This document shows positions 1-5,104 of a stretch of 5,104 bases of DNA, in pieces (positions within the stretch are counted from its first letter, which is position 1; each line of letters begins with the position of its first letter). The notes beneath the pieces were generated by a model. That model did not search any database. It saw only the letters and a list, made by a program, of their open reading frames with translations, and was not told where the DNA came from. This stretch comes from Actinomycetales bacterium Ga0077552. Lineage in GTDB: Bacteria > Actinomycetota > Actinomycetes > Actinomycetales > Microbacteriaceae. Made by a program: the position numbers and the translations under genes. The stretch lies in NCBI GenBank assembly GCA_001464255.1, contig LNFD01000104.1, forward strand, positions 1 to 5,104, written 5' to 3'.

Positions 1-656
1 TCGGCGCGAGCGGCTCGGGCAAGTCGACCCTCCTGCGGTGCATCAGCCTGCTCGAGCAGCTCGACGACGGCCGCATCTGGCTCGACGACCTCGACATCTC
101 CGACCCCCGCGTCGCCCCCGATCGGGTGCGCGCGCGCATCGGCATCGTCTTCCAGCAGTTCAACCTCTTCCCGCACCTGCGCGTCATCGACAACGTCGCG
201 CTCGCCTCCCGCCGCGTGCTGCGGGTGCCGCGGGCCCAGGCCGACGCCGCGGCGCTCGCCCTGCTCGACCGCGTGGGCCTCGCCGACAAGGCGCAGGAGT
301 ACCCCGACCGCCTCTCGGGCGGGCAGCAGCAGCGCGTCGCGATCGTGCGCGCCATCGCGACGAGCCCCGAGCTGCTGCTGCTCGACGAGATCACCTCGGC
401 GCTCGACCCCGAGCTCGTCACCGAAGTGCTCGACCTCGTGCGCCAGCTCTCTGGCGAGGGGACGACGATCGTCATGGCGACTCACGAGATGGCGTTCGCG
501 CGCGATGTGGCCGACCGCGTCGTCTTCCTCGACGGGGGAGTCATCGTCGAGGAGGGACGCTCCGCCGATGTCTTCGAGCATCCGCGCGAGGAGCGCACGC
601 GGGCGTTCCTGTCGCGGTTCATCGGCCCCGGCGGGAGCGGGAGCTCAGTCGCCTGA
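1..656 (+). CDS. Polar amino-acid ABC transporter ATP-binding protein (5' truncated by window edge)
   Basis: This is the cytoplasmic ATPase subunit of an ABC importer; it hydrolyses ATP to drive uptake through a partner permease and a solute-binding protein. The in-frame part starts at base 3 and encodes 217 residues before the TGA at 654-656. Numbering from base 3, I see Walker A GASGSGKST at residues 1-9, the Q-loop FQQFNLFPH around 50-58, the signature LSGGQQQRV at 104-112, Walker B LLLLDE at 124-129, the D-loop SALDP at 132-136 and the switch histidine in ATHE at 161. FQQFNLFPH together with SALDPE is typical of the GlnQ/HisP-type polar amino-acid family. About 30-35 N-terminal residues should lie left of the window, along with probable permease and binding-protein genes. 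Walker B is followed by Ile instead of the usual Pro (DEIT), a variant I believe occurs in this family. The substrate cannot be read from the ATPase; the neighbouring mmuM hints at methionine or S-methylmethionine. Its stop overlaps mmuM by 12 bp, tail to tail. Confidence 0.93.
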   Translation, partial: GASGSGKSTLLRCISLLEQLDDGRIWLDDLDISDPRVAPDRVRARIGIVFQQFNLFPHLRVIDNVALASRRVLRVPRAQADAAALALLDRVGLADKAQEYPDRLSGGQQQRVAIVRAIATSPELLLLDEITSALDPELVTEVLDLVRQLSGEGTTIVMATHEMAFARDVADRVVFLDGGVIVEEGRSADVFEHPREERTRAFLSRFIGPGGSGSSVA

Positions 657-1589
657 TTCGTCGCGCAGAGCGATCGCGATCGCGGCGATCTCGTCGGGCC
701 CGACGCGGCAGCATCCGCCGATCGCGGTCGCGCCCGCGTCGCGCCACCGAGCGATGCGGTCGGGCGTGGGCCCTGCGACGCCCTCCCATCGCCGCGTCGC
801 CGCGTTCCAGGTCTCGCCGCTGTTCGGGTAGATGACGATCGCCTTGCCGGTCGAGCGCCGCGCCGCGCGGATCGCACCGTCGACCTGATCGGGGTGCGAG
901 CAGTTGATGCCGACCGCGACGATCTCGTCGACGTCGTCGGCGTCGGCGAACGCGTCCGCGAGAGATCCGCCGTCGCGCAGGCGCCCCTCGGCGACGGTGA
1001 ACGAGATCCAAGCGGGCACACCCGAGCCGGCGACGAGGTCGAGCAGCGCGCGCGACTCCTCGCGCGTTGGTATGGTCTCGATCGCGAGCAGATCGGCGCC
1101 CGCATCGGCGAGTATCGCCAACCGGCGCTCGTGCCACCGGCGCAGACCCTCCCGATCGAGGTCGTAGTCACCGGTGTACTCAGAACCGTCGGCGCGGGCG
1201 GCGCCGTACGGCCCGACGGATGCCGCGACGAGACCCGTGGGACGGGTCGCGTCGCGCGCCTCCCGCGCAAGCGCGACGCTGCGGCGCAGCAGCACCTCGC
1301 CGTCAGCGGCGTCGATGCCGATCGCCGCGAGGCCCTCGAACGAGACCTGGTACGACGACGAGATCGCGACCATCGCCCCCGCCGCGAAGTAGTCGCGGTG
1401 GGCATCCCGAATCACCGTCGGATCGTCGATCAGCAGTCGCGCACTCCACAGGCTGCCGGTCAGATCATGGCCGAGTGATTCGAGATGACTGCCGAGACCA
1501 CCGTCGAGCACGGTGCGCGGTGCGAGGGTCGGGGGGAGCACACGATCATTGTCGAGCAGTCGCGCTCGCAGCGCCCAGCGCGGCGTCAT
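645..1589 (-). CDS. mmuM: Homocysteine S-methyltransferase (MmuM-like, zinc-dependent)
   Basis: This enzyme moves a methyl group from S-methylmethionine (or S-adenosylmethionine) to homocysteine, producing methionine in the cytoplasm. The 314 residues match the usual length of about 310 for the single-domain family. Visible landmarks are VLDGGLGSHLE at about 27-37, SYQVSFEG at 79-86, SVGPYGA at 124-130 followed by the DGSEYTGDYD block, the ETIPT segment in mid-protein, and YPNSGE. The three zinc ligands are present: Cys230 in GINCSHP and Cys293/Cys294 in GGCCRVGP. The SVGPYGA plus DGSEY blocks resemble E. coli MmuM more than the homocysteine-binding domain of cobalamin-dependent MetH. The ATG at 1589 leaves 26 residues before the conserved core and has no clear Shine-Dalgarno. 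A GTG at 1541 is an alternative that would shorten the protein by 16 residues, and it also lacks a good ribosome site. The gene is divergent from the helicase and convergent with the ABC ATPase. The methyl donor cannot be fixed from sequence. Confidence 0.93.
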   Translation of the reverse strand: MTPRWALRARLLDNDRVLPPTLAPRTVLDGGLGSHLESLGHDLTGSLWSARLLIDDPTVIRDAHRDYFAAGAMVAISSSYQVSFEGLAAIGIDAADGEVLLRRSVALAREARDATRPTGLVAASVGPYGAARADGSEYTGDYDLDREGLRRWHERRLAILADAGADLLAIETIPTREESRALLDLVAGSGVPAWISFTVAEGRLRDGGSLADAFADADDVDEIVAVGINCSHPDQVDGAIRAARRSTGKAIVIYPNSGETWNAATRRWEGVAGPTPDRIARWRDAGATAIGGCCRVGPDEIAAIAIALRDESGD

Positions 1590-1594
1590 GCATC

Positions 1595-1624
1595 GTCACA
1601 GGAGACCGATCGGTGCACTACACT
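1595..1624 (+). promoter_or_regulatory. Putative sigma70-type promoter for the helicase gene
   Basis: The -10 candidate TACACT (1619-1624) fits the actinobacterial TANNNT pattern. It is preceded after 18 bp by GTCACA (1595-1600), which matches 4 of 6 positions of TTGACA. Transcription would start near 1630-1632, leaving a leader of about 140 nt before the ATG at 1772. The -35 box lies only a few bases upstream of the divergent mmuM start, so the mmuM promoter would have to overlap this one; I found no convincing -10 for mmuM on the minus strand. This is motif matching only. Confidence 0.4.
1605..1614. promoter_or_regulatory. 10-bp perfect palindrome between the promoter boxes (possible operator)
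   Basis: ACCGATCGGT is a perfect 10-bp palindrome that does not extend further on either side. It sits in the spacer between the -35 and -10 candidates of the helicase promoter, where a bound repressor would block RNA polymerase and could also affect divergent mmuM. Short GC-rich palindromes arise by chance in such DNA, so its role is only suggested by its placement. Confidence 0.25.
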
Positions 1625-1695
1625 GGAAGAGACATCACGTCTCCCCGGGGGTTCTCGACCGGGTCAGAGTTCGGGGTGATCATCGGCCCTCACGT

Positions 1696-1712
1696 CTTCG
1701 GCGGGGCCGAAG
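1696..1712 (+). other. Small hairpin in the helicase leader
   Basis: CTTCGGC pairs perfectly with GCCGAAG across a GGG loop, giving a 7-bp stem with a 3-nt loop (or a 6-bp stem with a 5-nt loop). It lies about 60 nt upstream of the helicase start inside the predicted 5' leader. No U-tract follows it, so it is not an obvious intrinsic terminator. I do not recognise a riboswitch class in this leader. Confidence 0.35.
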
Positions 1713-1762
1713 CTCTCTTCGCGGCCGCTCCGGCAGTGCCGCGTGGTATCCGTCAGCACCCG

Positions 1763-1768
1763 AGGAGG
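1763..1768 (+). promoter_or_regulatory. Shine-Dalgarno site that fixes the helicase start
   Basis: AGGAGG, extended by GG to AGGAGGGG, is a near-ideal anti-Shine-Dalgarno match just before the ATG at 1772. The spacing is short (3 nt from AGGAGG to the start codon). The reading frame stays open far upstream, to about 1067, so this site is the main reason for choosing 1772 as the start. Confidence 0.75.
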
Positions 1769-1771
1769 GGC

Positions 1772-3916
1772 ATGGCCCAGACCGGCCAGCGTCAGAGGAA
1801 GAACTCGTCGACGCGTCAGGCATCCACCCGTCGTCGGCGTCCGCTCGACGAGCAGGGCATCATCCCCATCCTCGCGCGCGCCGTGCGCGAGGTCGAGAGC
1901 GCCGCCGAGCGCGGCGCCAAGGTGAGCCCCTCGAACCGTACGAAGTTCCAGGTCGCCGCGCTGCTCGTGCGCGAGGAGCGCGCGCGGGTGAAAGACGACC
2001 GCGAGGTGCCCGACAGCGAGCGCGCCGAGGTGCTCAAGCGACTCGACGGCCTCGCCGGCATCATGGCGAAGACTGCTGCCCGCGACACCTCCCTCATCAC
2101 GCTGCTCGCCCCCGAGGCGAAGGTCAGCGACGCCGCGAAGGCGCTGCGTCGCGACATGCTGCTCGCTTCGGGCGCCGAGCTCGAACCGGATGACCTGCTC
2201 ATCGTCACCGAGCCCGTGGCCGTGGCCCCCGAGGTCGCCAAGCAGGTCGTGCCGAAGTCGGTCAAGCAGGCCCAGCTCGCCAACCCCTTCCTCGCGCCCG
2301 ACCTCTCGGCGCTCGAGCCCGTGCCCGCATCGACGGCGGGCCGCCTGGCGAACTGGGAGCTCATCGAGCCCCTCTTCCGCTCCTTCGAGTACGGCGCGGG
2401 CGGCCAGGCCGCGTCGATGCCGCTGCCCGAGACGGGCTCGCTCGTCACGCCCGGCGGTATGGAGCTCATGCGCCACCAGGCGCGCCTCATCGAGTCGGTG
2501 CGCCGCGGCCACCGTACGTTCCTGCTCGCCGACGAGCCGGGCCTGGGCAAGACGGCGCAGGCTCTCATGGCCGCGAACGTCGCCGGCGCCTTCCCGCTGC
2601 TCGTCGTCGTGCCGAACGTCGTGAAGACGAACTGGGCGCGCGAGGTGCAGCGCTGGATCCCGCAGCGTTCGAGCACGGTCGTGCACGGTGATGGGGAGGA
2701 CCTCGACGCGTTCAGCGACGTCGTCATCGTCAACTACGAGATCCTCGACCGCCACGTCGGGTGGCTCGGCCGGTTCGGCTTCAAGGGCATGGTCGTCGAC
2801 GAGGCGCACTTCATCAAGAACGCCACCTCGCAGCGGTCCCGCCACGTGCAGTCGCTCGCGCAGAACATCCGGGTGCTGCACCCGAAGGCCCTCATGATGG
2901 CGCTCACGGGCACGCCGCTCATCAACCAGATCGAGGACTTCCGCATGATCTGGAAGTTCCTCGGCTGGATCGACGACAAGAAGCCCCTGGGCCGCCTCAT
3001 GGCCTCGCTCGAGGAGACCGAGCTGACGCCGGCCGATCCGGGCTTCTTCGCCGCGGCCCGCCAGTGCGTCATCGAGATGGGCATCGTGCGACGCAAGAAG
3101 GTGGATGTCGCGGCCGACATCCCCGCCCGCCGCATCGCCGACATCCCCGTCGAGCTCGACGACGATGTCGCGCGCTCGATCCGCGCCTCGGAGGAGGCCC
3201 TCATCGGCCGCCTTGTCGAGCGCTACCGCCGCGTGGTCGCCGCGCGCGAGGTCAAGCCCATTGGCATCGACCGCGACCTGGTGCGTCTCGTTGCGACGGC
3301 CGAGCTCGAGGAGTCGAAGCAGGCCACGGGCGGCGACAACGTGTTCACGATGGTGCGCAAGATCGGTACCGCGAAAGCCGTTCTCGCGGCCGACTACACG
3401 GCTCAGCTCGCCCGTAACGTCGGCAAGGTGGTCTTCTTCGCGAAGCACATCGACGTCATGGATGCCGCAGAGGCGCACTTCGCCTCGGTCGGGCTTCGGT
3501 CGGTGAGCATCCGCGGCGATCAGAGCCCGAAGGCGCGCCAGGAGGCCATCGACGGCTTCACGAACGACCCGGACGTGAGCGTGATCGTCTGCTCGCTGTC
3601 GGCGGCGGGTGTGGGCATCAATCTGCAGGCGGCGTCGAACGTCGTGCTGGCAGAGCTCTCGTGGACCTCGGCCGAGCAGACGCAGGCGATCGACCGCGTG
3701 CACCGCATCGGTCAAGAGCTGCCGGTGACGGCCTGGCGCATCCTGGCCGCGCAGACGATCGATGCCCGCATCGCCGACCTCATCGACTCGAAGGCGGGGC
3801 TCGCGGCGCGGGCGCTCGACGGCAGCGACGAGCAGGTCGTGGCCGAGGGCACCGTGCAGGTGCAGGCGCTCATCGCGATGCTCACCGACGCCCTGGAGGC
3901 CCGCGCGGCTGCGTAG
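1772..3916 (+). CDS. SNF2-family DEAD/DEAH-box ATPase/helicase (SMARCAL1-like)
   Basis: This 714-residue superfamily 2 protein is predicted to use ATP to translocate on DNA and remodel nucleic acid or protein-DNA complexes. Residues 1-25 are very rich in Arg/Lys, followed by about 200 residues of mostly charged, helical-looking sequence that I cannot assign. The helicase core starts near MRHQ (233-236). Motif I is LADEPGLGKT (252-261), motif II DEAH (343-346) and motif III LTGTP (378-382). In the second RecA-like domain, motif V is SAAGVGINL (610-618) and motif VI QAIDRVHRIGQ (638-648). The AELSW segment before motif VI and the RRKKVDV segment after the first domain recall the SMARCAL1/ZRANB3 branch. 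I see no HARP, HIRAN, SWIM or zinc-finger motif. Motif I has Pro where SNF2 proteins usually have Met (DEMGLGKT). The start is chosen from the ATG with AGGAGG at 1763. It has its own intergenic regions on both sides, so it is probably monocistronic. A role in DNA repair or transcription restart is plausible but is inference. Confidence 0.93.
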   Translation: MAQTGQRQRKNSSTRQASTRRRRPLDEQGIIPILARAVREVESAAERGAKVSPSNRTKFQVAALLVREERARVKDDREVPDSERAEVLKRLDGLAGIMAKTAARDTSLITLLAPEAKVSDAAKALRRDMLLASGAELEPDDLLIVTEPVAVAPEVAKQVVPKSVKQAQLANPFLAPDLSALEPVPASTAGRLANWELIEPLFRSFEYGAGGQAASMPLPETGSLVTPGGMELMRHQARLIESVRRGHRTFLLADEPGLGKTAQALMAANVAGAFPLLVVVPNVVKTNWAREVQRWIPQRSSTVVHGDGEDLDAFSDVVIVNYEILDRHVGWLGRFGFKGMVVDEAHFIKNATSQRSRHVQSLAQNIRVLHPKALMMALTGTPLINQIEDFRMIWKFLGWIDDKKPLGRLMASLEETELTPADPGFFAAARQCVIEMGIVRRKKVDVAADIPARRIADIPVELDDDVARSIRASEEALIGRLVERYRRVVAAREVKPIGIDRDLVRLVATAELEESKQATGGDNVFTMVRKIGTAKAVLAADYTAQLARNVGKVVFFAKHIDVMDAAEAHFASVGLRSVSIRGDQSPKARQEAIDGFTNDPDVSVIVCSLSAAGVGINLQAASNVVLAELSWTSAEQTQAIDRVHRIGQELPVTAWRILAAQTIDARIADLIDSKAGLAARALDGSDEQVVAEGTVQVQALIAMLTDALEARAAA

Positions 3917-4038
3917 GTCGCCGCGCACATCATCGTCGGCAGGGTTTGTCCACTCCTCCGCGCGCCGAACGCGCCGCCGACCGCAGCGATCGTCGGGGAT
4001 CCGCTCCGGGTGCGGTGGCGGCTGGGCGACCTCTCCCG

Positions 4039-4097
4039 CCTTCCAGAAATGCGGAAGGTGCTGACACCGATTCGCTGAGTTCCGCATTTCTGGAAGG
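4039..4097. repeat. Perfect 18-bp inverted repeat between convergent genes
   Basis: The arms CCTTCCAGAAATGCGGAA (4039-4056) and TTCCGCATTTCTGGAAGG (4080-4097) are exact reverse complements around a 23-nt centre. Pairing stops at once on both sides. The arms are 50% GC, clearly lower than the surrounding DNA. The left arm can also fold alone as CCTTCC/GGAAGG with an 8-nt loop (4039-4058), and GGTG-CTGA-CACC (4057-4068) can form another small hairpin, so the transcript has competing folds. The element lies between the helicase stop (3916) and the maltokinase stop (4175) on the opposite strand, a natural place for a bidirectional terminator. Neither side is followed by a T-tract, so a canonical intrinsic terminator is not supported. 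It could also be a dispersed extragenic palindrome or a protein-binding site. The rest of 3917-4174 holds no gene I can support. Confidence 0.85.
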
Positions 4098-4174
4098 GCC
4101 GCGAGTGCTCTCCGCCCAGAGAGCGCGAATCAGGGGGACGACAGGCTGGGCGCGGCGGAACGGGGCGGGACCGC

Positions 4175-5104
4175 TCAGCGCTTGGTGGCGCGCTCGGCGG
4201 AGACGAGGTAGGCGACCGCGGCGAGCGGGATGGGCAACCACGAGGGCCGGTTGCGGGCTTCGTACATCGCCTCGTAGACCGCCTTGTCGAGCTCGAAGGC
4301 GTCGAGCAGGGCGCGGTGCTCGCGCAGGTCGAGTCCGCACTCGGCGATGTAGCCGTCGAGGAAGGCCGCGCGGGCCTCGCGCGCCCAGTCCTCGCGGGCG
4401 GCCTCGAGCGCGAGGGCGTCGAGGTCGAGCGAGGCGGTGTCGATGGCTCCGGCGGCGGCGCGACTGGTGCCGCGCAGCGAGCCGACCGCGTAGTCGAACG
4501 AGCGCAGCATGCCCGCGACATCGCGCAGGGGCGAGTCGACGCGTGTGCGCTCCGCGAGCGGGCGCAGCGGTTCGCCCTCGAAGTCGACGAGCAACCACTC
4601 GCCGCTCGGGCGCCGCAGCACCTGACCGAGGTGGTAGTCGCCGTGGATGCGCTGCAACGCCGGCCACGGAGACTCGCGCGCGGCGTCGTAGACCGCCTCG
4701 ATCGCGGGGCGCAGCTCGCGCAGCTGCGGCACATCCGACATCGCCACGGCGAGCCGCTGGTGCCAGCCCGCCACGAAGCCCACGATGTCGCCGAGCGTCG
4801 GCTCGCGCGACGGCATGCAGGCTGCGAGCGCGGTGTGCACCTCGGCCGTGACGCGGCCCAGGCGCTCGGCGTCGGCGGCGAACGACTCGCCCTCCTCGGC
4901 GGCCTCGAGCGCGAGGGGCCAGCCGTCGCGCACGCCCGGCACGAACTCCTGCGCGAACGCGAGGTGCCCCGTCGAGGGCTCGTCGGTGTGGGTGTCGGAG
5001 CCGTGCGGGTCGATCCAGGTCGCGGTCAGTGAGCCGAGCATCCGCGGCACCGAGCGGTTGCCCGCACTCGTGAGCGCCGACTGCAGCACGACGTCGGGGT
5101 TCTC
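4175..5104 (-). CDS. mak: Maltokinase, C-terminal part (start beyond right window edge)
   Basis: Maltokinase phosphorylates maltose with ATP to maltose 1-phosphate, the substrate GlgE uses to extend alpha-glucans; with trehalose synthase it turns trehalose into glycogen-type polymer in the cytoplasm. The frame is open from base 5104, giving 309 residues before the TGA at 4177-4175. A GTG codon at 5089 is in frame but coding continues upstream of it, so it should not be taken as the start. Numbering from the window edge, HGDYHLGQ (154-161) carries the catalytic Asp156, and DFEGEP (174-179) carries the metal-binding Asp174, as in aminoglycoside-phosphotransferase-fold kinases. SPLRDVAGMLRSFDYA and the C-terminal block ending YEARNRPSWLPIP are characteristic of the actinobacterial maltokinase/Pep2 family. 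Known members have about 440-460 residues, so roughly a third, including the N-lobe, is missing to the right. treS, glgE or glgB would be the expected neighbours there. A TreS-Mak fusion cannot be excluded from this fragment. Confidence 0.9.
   Translation of the reverse strand, partial: ENPDVVLQSALTSAGNRSVPRMLGSLTATWIDPHGSDTHTDEPSTGHLAFAQEFVPGVRDGWPLALEAAEEGESFAADAERLGRVTAEVHTALAACMPSREPTLGDIVGFVAGWHQRLAVAMSDVPQLRELRPAIEAVYDAARESPWPALQRIHGDYHLGQVLRRPSGEWLLVDFEGEPLRPLAERTRVDSPLRDVAGMLRSFDYAVGSLRGTSRAAAGAIDTASLDLDALALEAAREDWAREARAAFLDGYIAECGLDLREHRALLDAFELDKAVYEAMYEARNRPSWLPIPLAAVAYLVSAERATKR

Noticed and set aside
384..395. DEIT after Walker B in the ABC ATPase as a sign of a defective enzyme
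   Set aside because: The catalytic Asp and Glu are intact and all other ABC motifs are present; I believe this Pro-to-Ile variant occurs in other amino-acid transporter ATPases.
894..1478. Open frame of about 194 codons on the + strand opposite mmuM
   Set aside because: It is a shadow of mmuM, whose minus-strand product has all the zinc-binding and family motifs. I see no domain in the antisense product.
1067..1771. In-frame upstream extension of the helicase, which would give a 949-residue protein
   Set aside because: The extension runs antisense through mmuM and the divergent promoter region, has an Arg-rich low-complexity composition, and ignores the strong AGGAGG site before the ATG at 1772.
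3977..3996. Short dyad CCGAC/GTCGG in the convergent intergenic region
   Set aside because: Five pairs across a 10-nt loop are expected by chance in DNA this GC-rich.
1664..4087. Long open frame of about 807 codons on the minus strand across the helicase gene
   Set aside because: Its translation is rich in Arg, His, Leu and Asp with no recognisable domain. Long antisense open frames are common opposite high-GC genes, and the + strand carries all the SNF2 motifs.
4039..4097. Canonical Rho-independent terminator
   Set aside because: The stem is strong, but no T-tract follows on either strand (GC-rich sequence flanks both arms) and the 23-nt centre is large, so I list it as an inverted repeat.
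3661..4851. Open frame of about 396 codons on the + strand across the helicase end, the inverted repeat and the maltokinase
   Set aside because: Its translation is Arg/Ala/Gly low-complexity sequence, and it overlaps two well-supported genes in other frames.

Overview
The window is high-GC DNA with strong G/C bias at third codon positions. Its gene set (a polar amino-acid ABC ATPase, a homocysteine S-methyltransferase, a SNF2-type helicase and a maltokinase) fits a high-GC actinobacterium. Microbacteriaceae is my best guess, but that comes from overall resemblance and not from a marker gene.

Layout, left to right. (1) Bases 1-656, + strand: the 3' part of an amino-acid ABC transporter ATPase, entering exactly at its Walker A motif. 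(2) Bases 645-1589, - strand: a complete MmuM-like homocysteine S-methyltransferase that converges on the ATPase and overlaps its end by 12 bp. (3) Bases 1590-1771: a 182-bp divergent intergenic region with a plausible promoter for the rightward gene, a 10-bp palindrome inside that promoter, a small leader hairpin and a strong Shine-Dalgarno. (4) Bases 1772-3916, + strand: a complete 714-residue SNF2/SMARCAL1-like DEAH ATPase with an uncharacterised basic N-terminal region. (5) Bases 3917-4174: a convergent intergenic region whose main feature is a perfect 18-bp inverted repeat. (6) Bases 4175-5104, - strand: the C-terminal 309 residues of a maltokinase whose start lies beyond the right edge.

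How the genes may work together. The ABC ATPase and the methyltransferase could form one methionine or S-methylmethionine uptake-and-use module, although they face each other and are not co-transcribed; this is inference from adjacency. The helicase has no visible functional partner here. The maltokinase belongs to the trehalose-to-glycogen (TreS/Mak/GlgE) route, and its partners would be expected to the right of the window.

I see no CRISPR array, tRNA, rRNA, transposase, phage gene or convincing new defence system. The observations most worth following are the 18-bp inverted repeat with its alternative hairpins and the helicase's unassigned N-terminal region.
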